Shown in pieces: positions 48,613 through 57,444 of a stretch of DNA of 64,000 nucleotides. The position numbers and the translations under genes are program-made. The notes beneath the pieces are model-generated. The model made no database searches and had not been told where the DNA came from. It worked only from the letters and a program-made list of their open reading frames with translations. Within the stretch, counting starts at the first letter, position 1. Each line of letters opens with the position of its first letter. Source of the DNA: Salinisphaeraceae bacterium (GTDB taxonomy: Bacteria > Pseudomonadota > Gammaproteobacteria > Nevskiales > Salinisphaeraceae); contig NYTH01000057.1 in NCBI GenBank assembly GCA_002683405.1, positions 62,001 to 126,000 of the forward strand. Direction: 5' to 3'.

Positions 48613-48975
48613 ATGAGCACTGAATCCGATTGGCGTGTAGCCCAGGTCGGCGGTGTCCGGCCGGTCACGCCCACCACGGCCACCCGCTTCGAGCGGCCGC
48701 AGGAACGATCACCCCAGCAGGGCGGTGACGACGACGTCACGGCGGCCGGGCTGAAAAGCCGGGAGCTGGAGCAGGCGCTGGCCCGCGCCAACCTGAACCT
48801 GGGCCCCAACACCACGCTGCAGTTTCGGGTGGATGACAAGACCGAAAAGCTGGTGGTCAGCGTGGTCGACCGTAACAGTGGTGAAGTCCTCCGGCAGATC
48901 CCCTCGGAGGAAATGCTGGCCCTGGCCGAGCAGCTCAACGAGAGCGGGCGCGGTCTTTTTGACGTGAAAATCTAA
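48613..48975 (+). CDS. flaG: FlaG family flagellar protein
   Basis: This is a 120-residue protein. The ATG at 48613 has AGGAG 7 bp upstream and is chosen over a GTG at 48607. The first 60 residues are variable. The C-terminal FlaG domain has LQFRVDDKTEKLVVSVVDRN and EVLRQIPSEEMLALAEQL. FlaG influences filament length in other bacteria, but its mechanism is not settled. It sits between fliC and fliD, its usual place. Confidence 0.9.
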   Translation: MSTESDWRVAQVGGVRPVTPTTATRFERPQERSPQQGGDDDVTAAGLKSRELEQALARANLNLGPNTTLQFRVDDKTEKLVVSVVDRNSGEVLRQIPSEEMLALAEQLNESGRGLFDVKI

Positions 48976-48989
48976 CGGAGCGCGACCCG

Positions 48990-50366
48990 ATGGCGATTCA
49001 ATCTCTGGGTATTGGTTCGGGGCTGGACGTGAACGGCATCGTCAGTCAGCTGGTGGCCGTAGAGCGGGCACCGGTACAGAACCGTTTGAATCGCAAGGAA
49101 ATCAACATCCAGGCGGATATGTCGGCGCTCGGCAGCATGAAAAATGCCCTCGAGGAGCTGGAAGCCGCGGTGGGGAAGATCAACACCGCCTCGCTTTACG
49201 AAGGCCGCAGCGCCAGCGTGGCCGACAGCGACTGGTTTTCGGCCTCGGCCAGCAGTGGTGCGGCCCTGGGCGCGGTGGAAGTGGAGGTTGAGTCGCTGGC
49301 CCAGAGTCATCGCCTGCAGTCGGCCGCCTTCGCCTCGGCCGACACCGTCGTGGGCACCGGGACGCTGACCTTCAGCCTCAACGGGACAAGCTTCTCGCTC
49401 GACCTTGATGCCGAAAACAACACGCTGGAGGGCATTCGCGATGCCATCAACAGTGCCGACGACAATGTGGGTATCTCCGCCAGCCTGATTACGGGCGATG
49501 AGGGTCCCCGGCTGGTGCTCACGGCCGACGAGACCGGCGCCGACAACGCGATCACCGTAACGGCGGCGGGTGGCGACGGCGGCCTGGATCAGCTGGTCTA
49601 CGATCCGGGCACGCTGACAAACCTGACGCAGGTGCGTGAAGCGCTGGATGCCGTGGCCTACATCGATGGCGTACAGGTGAGTAGCAGCAATAACGTCATT
49701 GACGGCGCCATCGAAGGCGTAACGCTGACCCTCAAGCAGGCCATGCCGAATGAAACCACGACGCTGACCGTCGCGCGCGACGCCGGCAGCGTCACCAGCG
49801 CCATGAGCGGCTTTGTGAAAGCCTACAACACCGTCATAGAGGTGCTGGGCAAGGTCAGCGCGGCCAACCCGGACGGGCAGAGCGGCGCGCTGGTGGGTGA
49901 TCCCCTACCGCGCGGTATCGAGAATAGCCTGCGCAGCGTGGTGGGCGGACTGATCGGCGGCGAAATCGGCAGCCTCGCCGATCTGGGGTTCTCCACCGAT
50001 GTCGGCGGCAAGCTCAGTTTCGATACCGGCAGCTTCAACACCGCCATCCAGGACGACCCTGACGGCATTGCCGCCGTATTCAGCGGCGAAGGCAGCCTGT
50101 CGGAGGAACTCGAGACGCTGCTCGACGGGCTGGTCGGCGTGGGCGGTCAGATCCAGGCCCGCACCGACGGGCTGAACACTCGTCTGGAGCGTATCGATGA
50201 CGGTCGCGTGCGCCTGGCCAATCGTCTTGAAGATATCGAGGCGCGTCTGCTCAAACAGTTTTCGGCCATGGATGCGCTCGTCTCGCAGCTGCAGAGCACG
50301 GGCAGTTTCCTGACGCAGCAGCTGGCCAATATCAACAACATCACCAATCCGTCTTCACGGAAATAG
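48990..50366 (+). CDS. fliD: Filament cap protein FliD
   Basis: This 458-residue protein begins with the FliD signature IQSLGIGSGLDVNGIVSQLV. The middle contains a hook-type repeat (LTFSLNGTSFSLDLDAENNT). The C-terminus has the coiled helices DGRVRLANRLEDIEARLLKQ and FSAMDALVSQL. It caps the filament and promotes flagellin folding at the tip. Followed by fliS after 21 bp. Confidence 0.95.
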   Translation: MAIQSLGIGSGLDVNGIVSQLVAVERAPVQNRLNRKEINIQADMSALGSMKNALEELEAAVGKINTASLYEGRSASVADSDWFSASASSGAALGAVEVEVESLAQSHRLQSAAFASADTVVGTGTLTFSLNGTSFSLDLDAENNTLEGIRDAINSADDNVGISASLITGDEGPRLVLTADETGADNAITVTAAGGDGGLDQLVYDPGTLTNLTQVREALDAVAYIDGVQVSSSNNVIDGAIEGVTLTLKQAMPNETTTLTVARDAGSVTSAMSGFVKAYNTVIEVLGKVSAANPDGQSGALVGDPLPRGIENSLRSVVGGLIGGEIGSLADLGFSTDVGGKLSFDTGSFNTAIQDDPDGIAAVFSGEGSLSEELETLLDGLVGVGGQIQARTDGLNTRLERIDDGRVRLANRLEDIEARLLKQFSAMDALVSQLQSTGSFLTQQLANINNITNPSSRK

Positions 50367-50387
50367 TCCCGGCTTGAGGTAAGCATC

Positions 50388-50786
50388 ATGTATGGCTACA
50401 ACGGCGCCGCAGCGCGGCAATACCAGAACATCGAAGTGAATACCGGCGTCACGTCGGCCAGTCCCGAGCGGCTCGTGCTGATGCTGTTGCAGGGCGCCGA
50501 GCAGCGTCTGGCGGCGGCCAAGGGGCATATGGAGCGTGGCGAGATCGGGCCGCGCTGCGAGCGGGTACGGCAAACGCTGAATATCGTGGCCGAGCTGCGC
50601 GGTTCGCTGAATCATGAGGCGGGTGGCGATATCGCGGCCCGGCTTGATTCGCTGTATGAATACATTACCCGCCGGCTTGTCACGGCCAACAGCCAGGTGG
50701 ATGCGGCGGGTCTGGATGAAGTTCGCGGTCTGCTGGGCGAGATTCGCAGCGCCTGGGAGCAGATCATGGCGGACAAGGCGGCCTAG
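50388..50786 (+). CDS. fliS: Flagellin export chaperone FliS
   Basis: This 132-residue helical protein has the family motif ASPERLVLMLLQGAEQRLAA and the C-terminal RSAWEQIM. The N-terminal QYQNIEVNT is also typical. It binds the C-terminus of flagellin in the cytoplasm. The stop overlaps the GTG start of the next small gene. Confidence 0.94.
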   Translation: MYGYNGAAARQYQNIEVNTGVTSASPERLVLMLLQGAEQRLAAAKGHMERGEIGPRCERVRQTLNIVAELRGSLNHEAGGDIAARLDSLYEYITRRLVTANSQVDAAGLDEVRGLLGEIRSAWEQIMADKAA

Positions 50787-51109
50787 TGAATCAGGACATC
50801 GGCATCGAGCTGTTCCGCCGCGAGAACGCCCGCCTGCGGCACGCCATTGGCTGTCAGGACTGGGGCGAGGCGGAAGCGGCAGCGCAGGCCCGGCATGATG
50901 CGCTGCTGCAGCTGTGGCACTGCGCCTCTCAAACGCAAAAGGCGCAGCTTGCCAGCGAGCTCGATCAGGTCCAGAAGGCCGAAAAAGCGTTGATGAATGA
51001 AGTGGTTGCGGCTCGTGAAGAAGTCGCTGGCGCGCTGCAGCAGCTGCGTCGCCAGAACCGCGCCGCCCAGCAATACGGAGCTGTCGACCATGCGACCGGC
51101 GACCGCTGA
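50786..51109 (+). CDS. Small helical protein, FliT-like candidate
   Basis: This is a 107-residue protein that starts with GTG overlapping the fliS stop (TAGTG). It is almost wholly helical, with Ala, Gln and Glu (ALLQLWHCASQTQKAQLASE, LDQVQKAEKALMNEVVAARE). The size, charge pattern and position directly after fliS fit a FliT-type export chaperone for FliD. Sequence conservation in that family is too low to be certain. It overlaps the following PilZ-like gene by 20 bp. Confidence 0.5.
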   Translation: MNQDIGIELFRRENARLRHAIGCQDWGEAEAAAQARHDALLQLWHCASQTQKAQLASELDQVQKAEKALMNEVVAAREEVAGALQQLRRQNRAAQQYGAVDHATGDR

Positions 51110-51647
51110 TTCAGCCTCGCCGGGCGAAGCCGGGCCCGGTTTCGAGGCCTGGATGCCGTTTCGCTGGCAGGCCTGGACGCCGGCAGCGGAATCGCCTGCG
51201 CGGCATGAGAGCAACCTGCGGATGCTGCGCGTGATTGCTACCCTGGAAACCCGCGAAAACGAACCCGCCGAGGATGACCCGCTGGCCCAGGAATTCGCGC
51301 GTCTGCACGACAAGGTCGACCTGATGCTCGAAATGATGGCCGGCCTGTATGAACGGCAGGGCAGCGTGTCGTCGCGGCAGGTGCAGATGACGTGGCGCCA
51401 GCTGCGGCTGGACAACGCGGATCTGCCCTGGCCGGGCGTACAGGTGCTGCTGGAGCTCTGGCTGCATCCCTTGATCGCCCGGCCGCTGGTGCTGGCAGCC
51501 ACGCGTCTGCCGGTGGACAGGCAACCCGCTGAAGAAACGGCCGTTTTCGAGATCGAAACGCTCAGCGGCGAGCTGGGCGCAGCGTGGGAGCGCTACGTCT
51601 TCCGCCAGCACCGGCGCGAGGTTTCCCGCGGGCGTCAGTCCCGCTGA
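51090..51647 (+). CDS. Atypical PilZ-like protein (putative c-di-GMP-linked regulator)
   Basis: The protein has 185 residues from the ATG at 51090, just inside the previous gene. The first 60 residues include FRWQAWTPAA. Then comes a long heptad-like helix (EFARLHDKVDLMLEMMAGLY) and a beta-rich half (VQMTWRQLRLDNADLPWPGV). That plan resembles the tetrameric PilZ proteins found next to fliS in Xanthomonas-type clusters. The canonical RxxxR and DxSxxG c-di-GMP motifs are not obvious, so ligand binding may be lost. The function is probably linked to motility. Confidence 0.5.
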   Translation: MRPATADSASPGEAGPGFEAWMPFRWQAWTPAAESPARHESNLRMLRVIATLETRENEPAEDDPLAQEFARLHDKVDLMLEMMAGLYERQGSVSSRQVQMTWRQLRLDNADLPWPGVQVLLELWLHPLIARPLVLAATRLPVDRQPAEETAVFEIETLSGELGAAWERYVFRQHRREVSRGRQSR

Positions 51648-51670
51648 CCCGTCTCTGACTCTCAGGGGTT

Positions 51671-51697
51671 TAATGAATCGGCGCTCAGCGCCGATAA
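51671..51697 (+). promoter_or_regulatory. Sigma-28 (FliA) promoter of the LuxR-type regulator gene
   Basis: TAAT (51671-51674), 15 bp, then a perfect GCCGATAA (51690-51697). It lies 86 bp before the start codon. Confidence 0.7.
51678..51694 (+). repeat. Perfect 8-bp inverted repeat overlapping the promoter
   Basis: TCGGCGCT-C-AGCGCCGA (51678-51685 and 51687-51694) overlaps the 5' half of the -10 element of the promoter above. It could be an operator or a hairpin ending transcription of the preceding genes. There is no T-run. Confidence 0.6.
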
Positions 51698-51783
51698 TAG
51701 AGATGAGTCAGATAGGCTGGTAAAAAAGGAGCTGTCCCACTCCGACACCACGGCCCTCGTTCCAAAACCGTGTGCGGGTAACC

Positions 51784-52443
51784 ATGTTTAAACGTGTTGT
51801 CATTGTTGAGATTTACGGACTGATCCGTGAAGGACTCAAGCTGCTCTGCGAGCAGCACGCGGACTGCGAAGTTGTTGGCCAGAGCGCCGGCATTGAAGAA
51901 ACCCAGGCCCTGCTCGACCGCAGCCCCACCGACATAGTGCTGATCGATCAAGGGGTGGTGGACAACGAGGGCCTGGAGCAGATCGAACGTCTGCGCGAAT
52001 CACATCCTACGGTGCAGATCATTCTGTTTGTCGCCCGGCATGATGCCCAGCGCATGCGGGCCTATCTGGAAGCGGGCGTGCAGGGTGTGCTTGCGTGTCA
52101 GGGCAGTCCGGGTGATCTGCGCTTCGCCATTGATTCGATCAGTCGCGGCGAGCAGTTCATCAGCCCTTATGCCGCCAAATACCTGGTGAACGGCTTTGTG
52201 CGCCGCGAGGCCGACAAGAAAGGGGAGAACAACGGCCGTCGCGTCACATTCACGCCGCGTCAGCGAGACGTATTGCGCGGACTGGCCCAGGGCAAGGCCA
52301 ACAAGGAAATCGCTGACGAGCTGAGTATCAGCGTCAAAACCGTAGAGACCCATCGTGCCCGGCTGATGAAGACCCTGCGCCTGAACAACGCGAATCAATT
52401 GCTGCAGTACGCCATTCGCCGGAGATTTGACGTAGCGCACTGA
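51784..52443 (+). CDS. LuxR/NarL-family response regulator with a degenerate receiver domain
   Basis: This is a 219-residue protein. The start is taken at the ATG at 51784 (MFKRVVIVEIYGLIREGL); a GTG at 51772 is possible. The receiver keeps an Asp in DIVLIDQ at the acceptor site. However, the acidic pair is EIY instead of DD, and the conserved Lys region reads GVLACQG. The C-terminal LuxR HTH is intact (FTPRQRDVLRGLAQGKANKE, then VKTVETHRARLMKTL). It may act without phosphorylation. It has a sigma-28-type promoter and sits before rpoN, which suggests late control of motility-linked genes. Targets are unknown. Confidence 0.88.
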   Translation: MFKRVVIVEIYGLIREGLKLLCEQHADCEVVGQSAGIEETQALLDRSPTDIVLIDQGVVDNEGLEQIERLRESHPTVQIILFVARHDAQRMRAYLEAGVQGVLACQGSPGDLRFAIDSISRGEQFISPYAAKYLVNGFVRREADKKGENNGRRVTFTPRQRDVLRGLAQGKANKEIADELSISVKTVETHRARLMKTLRLNNANQLLQYAIRRRFDVAH

Positions 52444-52617
52444 TCCGGCAAGTGAATACCGGACCTCGTGTCAGGTTTTTCCTGAAAAGCGATACCGGAA
52501 TATAACCACAAAATTACGCCTTCACTCCGATACGCGCCAAAAACACGACAGTCGATAACCTCTCAGGAACGCCAGTTTGTGTGTTCAACCGGTCAACCCG
52601 GCACACGGGGAGGGAAT

Positions 52618-53952
52618 ATGCGACAGACACTCGATATTGGAATCCGGCAACAGCTGACGATCACGCCGCAGCTGCTGCAGTCGATCCGGCTCATGGCCAT
52701 GCCGACCATCGAGCTGGAGCAGTCGCTGCAGGAAAGCCTGGAGGCTAACGTCATGCTGGAGGCCGTCGGTGAGGACGCCGACGCGGCCGCCCGTCGCGAG
52801 GTTCGCCTGACAGCGGCGCCGGTCAGCCGGCAACGGCTGGTGCTCGAGGCCGATGACGATCAATCCAGCCCCGACGTCTGCGTCCGCACGCAGATTATCG
52901 ACCAGCTTGCCGACGAATTTCCGTCCGCCGACGAATTGATGCTGGCGTTTGCCCTGGTGGACGAGGTCGAGGACAGCGGCTATTTGCAGACGGGCCTCGA
53001 TGTCCTGGCCGAGGCATGGCGGGTCGACGAAGCGCTGCTGGAAACCCTGCTGCACCGGATTCAACGGCTGGAGCCCGCCGGCTTTGGCGCGCGGAGTCTG
53101 AGCGAGTGCCTGATTCGCCAACTCGAATGCCTGCCGGCCAGCGAGCCGGGCCGCAATCTGGCCCGCCGGCTCGTGCGCGATCATCTCGACGATCTGGCCC
53201 GCCACGACGACGCCGCACTGGCCGTAGCCGTTGGCGTAACGCCGGAGGCGCTGGCGCAGGCGATCGGACTGATCCAGTCGCTCGACCCGAAGCCGGGCGC
53301 GACGGTCAGCGAAGCCGAGTATGTAATCCCCGACATCATCGTGGAAGCCGACGAGCAGGGTCGCTGGCAGGTCCGCCTGCACGACAATGCGCTGCCGCGG
53401 CTGCAGATCAACTCTGCCTATGAGGCGGCGCTTCGGCAGTGCGGCACCTCCGGACAGGCCCTGCGCGACCAGCTGCAGGAAGCACGGCTGCTGCTGCGCG
53501 GCGTGGAAATGCGTCAGAGCACGCTGCTGAAGACGGCGCTGGCCATTTTCGAGCGCCAGGCCGGCTTTGCCGAGAGAGGTGAAACCGGCATTTTGCCCAT
53601 GACGCTGCGCGAGATTGCCGGCGCCGTGGGCATGCACGAATCCTCCATTTCCCGGACCGTGCGCGGCAAGTACGCCCAGACGCCGCACGGCATTTACGAG
53701 TTGCGGTTCTTCTTCTCCGCCCAGGTGGGCGGCGAGCGCCGCGAGGACGTGTCGGGCAACGCCGTGCGCGCCATGGTGCGGGACATGATCAATCAGGAGC
53801 AGCCGGACGCGCCCCTGTGTGATGGTGACATCTCCGCCATCCTGCTGCGTCGGGGCATCAAGCTCGGCCGTCGCACCATTACCAAGTACCGTCACGCCAT
53901 GGGCATTCCCTGCGCCGAGGACCGTCGCGAAGCGGCCCGGCACGCCAGCTAG
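52618..53952 (+). CDS. rpoN: RNA polymerase sigma-54 factor, flagellar-cluster copy
   Basis: The protein has 444 residues from the ATG at 52618, after GGGGAGGGAAT. Region I is present (IRQQLTITPQLLQSIRLM). The core-binding region follows, then the HTH (MTLREIAGAVGMHESSISRT). The RpoN box reads GRRTITKYRHAMGIP (about 416-430) where the usual form is ARRTVAKYRE. It is shorter than the roughly 480-residue main RpoN and lies 11 bp before fleQ, so it looks like a flagellum-dedicated copy as in Xanthomonas. Another rpoN outside this window is expected but unseen. Confidence 0.93.
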   Translation: MRQTLDIGIRQQLTITPQLLQSIRLMAMPTIELEQSLQESLEANVMLEAVGEDADAAARREVRLTAAPVSRQRLVLEADDDQSSPDVCVRTQIIDQLADEFPSADELMLAFALVDEVEDSGYLQTGLDVLAEAWRVDEALLETLLHRIQRLEPAGFGARSLSECLIRQLECLPASEPGRNLARRLVRDHLDDLARHDDAALAVAVGVTPEALAQAIGLIQSLDPKPGATVSEAEYVIPDIIVEADEQGRWQVRLHDNALPRLQINSAYEAALRQCGTSGQALRDQLQEARLLLRGVEMRQSTLLKTALAIFERQAGFAERGETGILPMTLREIAGAVGMHESSISRTVRGKYAQTPHGIYELRFFFSAQVGGERREDVSGNAVRAMVRDMINQEQPDAPLCDGDISAILLRRGIKLGRRTITKYRHAMGIPCAEDRREAARHAS

Positions 53953-53963
53953 AGACCGCTGTC

Positions 53964-55331
53964 ATGAGTCAGGCCAGAATTCTTGTTCTCGACGACAACG
54001 ATGAGCGCGCGCAGTCCATTGTCAGCGCGCTGGAGTTCATCGGTTACACGCCGCTGCGTATTACCGCAGTCAGCGCGTTGACCAAGGACGAGCACAAGCC
54101 GCGTGACTGGGTGGCGGTGATTCTTGGCGCGCAGGCAGGCGACCCGCCGGTCGATGCATTCCTGAACTGGCTGCGCGCCGATCCTCGCCACCCGCCTTTG
54201 CTGCTGCTGGAAGAACATCACGGACGCCAATTCGGCCTGCACACCGACGAGTGCTGGGAAATCGACGCACCGCTGCGCTATCAGCAGCTGGCGGACGTGC
54301 TCTGCCAGGTGGACGGCAAGGCCCGCGCGCGGGCGGTGTCGGCCGATGTGCCCACCGGCATGACCGGCAACTCGCCCGGCATGCGACGGGTGCGTGATCT
54401 GGTCAGTCAGGTGGCGGGCCGCGACGCGACGGTGCTGATTCGCGGTGAATCCGGTACCGGCAAGGAACTGGTGGCGCGCGCGATTCATCTGGCTTCGGAT
54501 CGGGCCAACGGCCCGTTCGTGGCGATCAACTGCGGCGCGATTCCCCAGAACCTCATCGAGGCCGAGCTGTTCGGGCACGAGCGGGGCGCGTTTACCGGCG
54601 CGATCTGCAGCCGGGCCGGCCGCTTCGAAATGGCCGAGGGCGGGACACTGTTTCTGGACGAAATCGGAGACATGGACCAGCACATGCAGGTCAAGCTGCT
54701 GCGCGTCATGCAGGAGCGCAGCTTCGAGCGGATCGGCAGCACCACCACGCAGCGCTGCAACGTGCGCATCATTGCCGCCACGCACCGCGACCTGGAAGCG
54801 GGCATGATTCGCGGCAGCTTTCGCGAGGATCTGTTCTATCGCCTGAATGTCTTTCCCATTGACGTGCCGCCGCTGCGCGAACGCCTGGAAGACCTGCCTC
54901 TGCTGGTCGGTGAAATCACCAAGCAGCTGCACGATAGTCGTCGTGGCGAGGTGAGCCTGGCGCCGGCGACGGTGAACGCGCTACTCAAGCATCAATGGCC
55001 CGGCAACATTCGCGAGCTGTCCAACCTGCTCGAGCGGCTGGCCGTGCTCTACCCGGGCGAGCAGATCGCCCCCGACCAGTTGCCGGCGAAGTATCTGCCA
55101 GCGGCAGACCTCGATGACGATGAATTGTCGCCGTCACCGGTGGCCGACTTTCCCCAGGAGGGGATTGATCTGAAAGGCTATATGGCCGAAGTCGAAGCCA
55201 AGCTTATCCGTCAGGCGATGCGCCGCAGCAACGGCGTAGTGGCCCACGCGGCCGAACTGCTCAGCCTACGCCGCACCACGCTTGCGGAGAAGCTGCGCAA
55301 GTACGACATCGACCGTCAGTGCGCGTCGTAG
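53964..55331 (+). CDS. fleQ: Sigma-54-dependent flagellar master regulator FleQ
   Basis: This 455-residue protein has an N-terminal receiver-like FleQ domain (about 1-120) that lacks most phosphorylation residues. The AAA+ domain (about 130-365) has Walker A GESGTGKE near 160, GAFTGA near 208 and LFLDEIGDM. The C-terminal Fis-type HTH ends AAELLSLRRTTLAEKLRKYD. It activates sigma-54 class II flagellar promoters, such as those at flgB, fliE and fliL. In Pseudomonas FleQ also responds to c-di-GMP. It follows rpoN in what is likely one transcript. Confidence 0.93.
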   Translation: MSQARILVLDDNDERAQSIVSALEFIGYTPLRITAVSALTKDEHKPRDWVAVILGAQAGDPPVDAFLNWLRADPRHPPLLLLEEHHGRQFGLHTDECWEIDAPLRYQQLADVLCQVDGKARARAVSADVPTGMTGNSPGMRRVRDLVSQVAGRDATVLIRGESGTGKELVARAIHLASDRANGPFVAINCGAIPQNLIEAELFGHERGAFTGAICSRAGRFEMAEGGTLFLDEIGDMDQHMQVKLLRVMQERSFERIGSTTTQRCNVRIIAATHRDLEAGMIRGSFREDLFYRLNVFPIDVPPLRERLEDLPLLVGEITKQLHDSRRGEVSLAPATVNALLKHQWPGNIRELSNLLERLAVLYPGEQIAPDQLPAKYLPAADLDDDELSPSPVADFPQEGIDLKGYMAEVEAKLIRQAMRRSNGVVAHAAELLSLRRTTLAEKLRKYDIDRQCAS

Positions 55332-55392
55332 ATTTGACGCCAAAAACATGTCACCGGCCTCTCTGAGCCGCGACAAAATCCCGTCCACGGGG

Positions 55393-55408
55393 TGGAACGC
55401 CACTTGCC
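55393..55408 (+). promoter_or_regulatory. Sigma-54 promoter of the fliE operon
   Basis: TGGAACGCCACTTGCC with GG (55394-55395) and GC (55406-55407) ten bases apart, 39 bp before the fliE start. Nearly identical to the flgB site. Confidence 0.8.
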
Positions 55409-55447
55409 TTAGTCCAATCAAGGACAAGCGCTTAGCGGGACAGCTCC

Positions 55448-55768
55448 ATGAGTGACATGAACATCGATTCCGTACTGGCCCAGATGCGCGCCATCAAGGC
55501 GCGCACCGGGGTCGAATCGACAAACGCCGCCGCAGCCACCGGCCCGGTGGATTTCAGCGATACCTTCAAGCGGGCCCTGGACGAGGTGAACGCGACCCAG
55601 CAGAAATCCGCCAGTCTGTCGGCCGGCTTCGTGCAGGGCGATCCGAACATCAAGCTGACCGACGTCATGCTGGCCTCGGGTCATTCCCAGGTGGCTTTTC
55701 GCGGGCTGACCGAAGTGCGTAACCGCATGGTCGAGGCCTACCGCGAAGTCATGAACATGCCGGTCTAG
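55448..55768 (+). CDS. fliE: Flagellar MS-ring/rod adaptor FliE
   Basis: This 106-residue protein has the FliE C-terminal motifs DTFKRALDEVNATQQKSASL, KLTDVMLASGHSQVAFRGLT and RNRMVEAYREVMNMPV. It links the MS-ring to the proximal rod. It is the first gene of fliEFGHIJK. Confidence 0.95.
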   Translation: MSDMNIDSVLAQMRAIKARTGVESTNAAAATGPVDFSDTFKRALDEVNATQQKSASLSAGFVQGDPNIKLTDVMLASGHSQVAFRGLTEVRNRMVEAYREVMNMPV

Positions 55769-55785
55769 GCTGAGGAAACCCAATC

Positions 55786-57444
55786 GTGTCTGAAATCAGC
55801 CTCCAGCGTCTGTCCAAGAACACCCTCGTGCGCCAGCTCGCGATGCTGGTTGGCCTGGCCGCGGTGGTGGCCGTGGGCGTGTCGGTTTTCGTGTGGTCCT
55901 ACAAGCCGGGCATGGTGCCGCTGTACTCGGATATGTCGCCGGGTGATACCAGCGACGTCATGCAACTGCTCGACTCGGCCGGTATTCAGCACGAACTCAA
56001 CCGTAACGGCACGATTCTGGTAGCCAGTTCCGATCTGCATCGCGCCCGCCTGAAGGCCGCCGAAGGCGGCGTGTCGGGTAACGCCGGCGTGGGCTTTGAA
56101 ACCATGCAGGAAGACCAGGGATTCGGCGTCAGCCAGTTCGTGGAAAACGCGCGCTACCAGCACGCTCTGGAAACCGAGCTGATGCGCACGATTACCGAGA
56201 TGCGCCCCGTGCGACGGGCCCGCGTGCATCTGGCCATTCCCAAGCGTTCCGCTTTCGCCCGGCACGAAAAGCCCGCCAGCGCGTCGGTGCTGCTGGAGCT
56301 GTACGCCGGACACAGCCTGCAGCCGCAGCAGATTGCGGCCATCACCAATCTGGTGGCGTCTTCGGTGCCCAATATCGAGGCCGGACAGGTCACGGTGGTG
56401 GACCAGCATGGCCGGCTGCTCAACGACCCGGCCCGCGACGACGAATTCCAGATGTCGTCTACCCAGTTCGAGCATGTGCAGCGTGTGGAAGACAGTTATC
56501 GCGACCGGGTCGAGGCGCTGCTGACCCCGGTCACCGGCCCCGGCCGGGTGCGGGCGCAGGTGACGGTGGACATGGATTTCACCGCCAGCGAGCAGACCCG
56601 CGAGGCCTATCAGTCCGACCCGGCCCTGATGCGCAGCGAGAAGCTGGTGGAAGAGCGCAGCGGTAGCCGCTCGTCGCGGTCCGTCGGCGGGGCCCAGGGC
56701 GCCGGCGGCGTGCCCGGGGCGGCCAGCAATCAGCCGGGCGGGGCGTCGGCTGCGACCGCGGGCGAGGCCGGCAGCAGCCTGAATGACGCCGAGAACATGC
56801 GGCGCGAAAGCACGCGCAACTACGAGCTGGACAAGACCATCGAGCACAACCGCGAGCCGCCCGGCCGCATTCGCAGACTGTCGGTGGCGGTGCTGGTGGA
56901 CCACGTGCCGCAGCCCGGCGCCGAGGGCAAGACCGTCAGCGCCGCGCTCTCCGCCGGTCAGCTCGACGAGATCCGCAGTCTGGTGCGCGAGGCGGTCGGC
57001 TTTGATGAGGCCCGCGGCGACAAGCTCAGCGTGGTCAATGCCCCCTTCGTCAAGGAGGTCATCGAGGACGGCGATGCCTTCAGCTCGCCCTTCTGGGAGA
57101 CGCCGGCCCTGCAGGCCTGGGCGCGGCAGATTTTCGGTCTGCTGGTGGTGGTGATTCTCCTGCTGGCGGTGGTGCGGCCGATGATCCGGCAGTTCATGGC
57201 CCAGCCGAACTGGCACGACCTGCGCGACGTGACGCCGCGCGATGATGAACTGGGCGCCGATTCGCTCAGCCTGTCGGGTGCCGCGGGCGCTGCCGCCGCC
57301 GGCACGGCTGCGCGGAGCGCGGCGCCGCAGCCGGCGCCGATGGGCGCCTTCGACCAGAAGCTCATGCTGGCGCGTGAGGCAGTAGAACAGGATCCCCGGC
57401 GAGTGGCGCAGGTGGTCAAGAAGTGGGTGAGTGACGATGCCTGA
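55786..57444 (+). CDS. fliF: Flagellar MS-ring protein FliF
   Basis: This 552-residue protein starts with GTG at 55786. It has an N-terminal membrane helix (LAMLVGLAAVVAVGVSVFVW) and the ring-building motif region VPLYSDMSPGDTSDVMQLLD. A conserved ARVHLAIPKRSAFA block is present. A C-terminal membrane helix (about 445-465, IFGLLVVVILLLAVVRP) and a FliG-binding tail follow. It forms the base of the motor in the inner membrane. It overlaps fliG by 8 bp. Confidence 0.95.
   Translation: MSEISLQRLSKNTLVRQLAMLVGLAAVVAVGVSVFVWSYKPGMVPLYSDMSPGDTSDVMQLLDSAGIQHELNRNGTILVASSDLHRARLKAAEGGVSGNAGVGFETMQEDQGFGVSQFVENARYQHALETELMRTITEMRPVRRARVHLAIPKRSAFARHEKPASASVLLELYAGHSLQPQQIAAITNLVASSVPNIEAGQVTVVDQHGRLLNDPARDDEFQMSSTQFEHVQRVEDSYRDRVEALLTPVTGPGRVRAQVTVDMDFTASEQTREAYQSDPALMRSEKLVEERSGSRSSRSVGGAQGAGGVPGAASNQPGGASAATAGEAGSSLNDAENMRRESTRNYELDKTIEHNREPPGRIRRLSVAVLVDHVPQPGAEGKTVSAALSAGQLDEIRSLVREAVGFDEARGDKLSVVNAPFVKEVIEDGDAFSSPFWETPALQAWARQIFGLLVVVILLLAVVRPMIRQFMAQPNWHDLRDVTPRDDELGADSLSLSGAAGAAAAGTAARSAAPQPAPMGAFDQKLMLAREAVEQDPRRVAQVVKKWVSDDA

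Noticed and set aside
52444-52617. Sigma-28 promoter before rpoN from a GTCGATAA sequence
   Set aside because: A -10-like element exists, but no TAAA lies 15 bp upstream. A TATAAC further upstream also lacks a matching -35.
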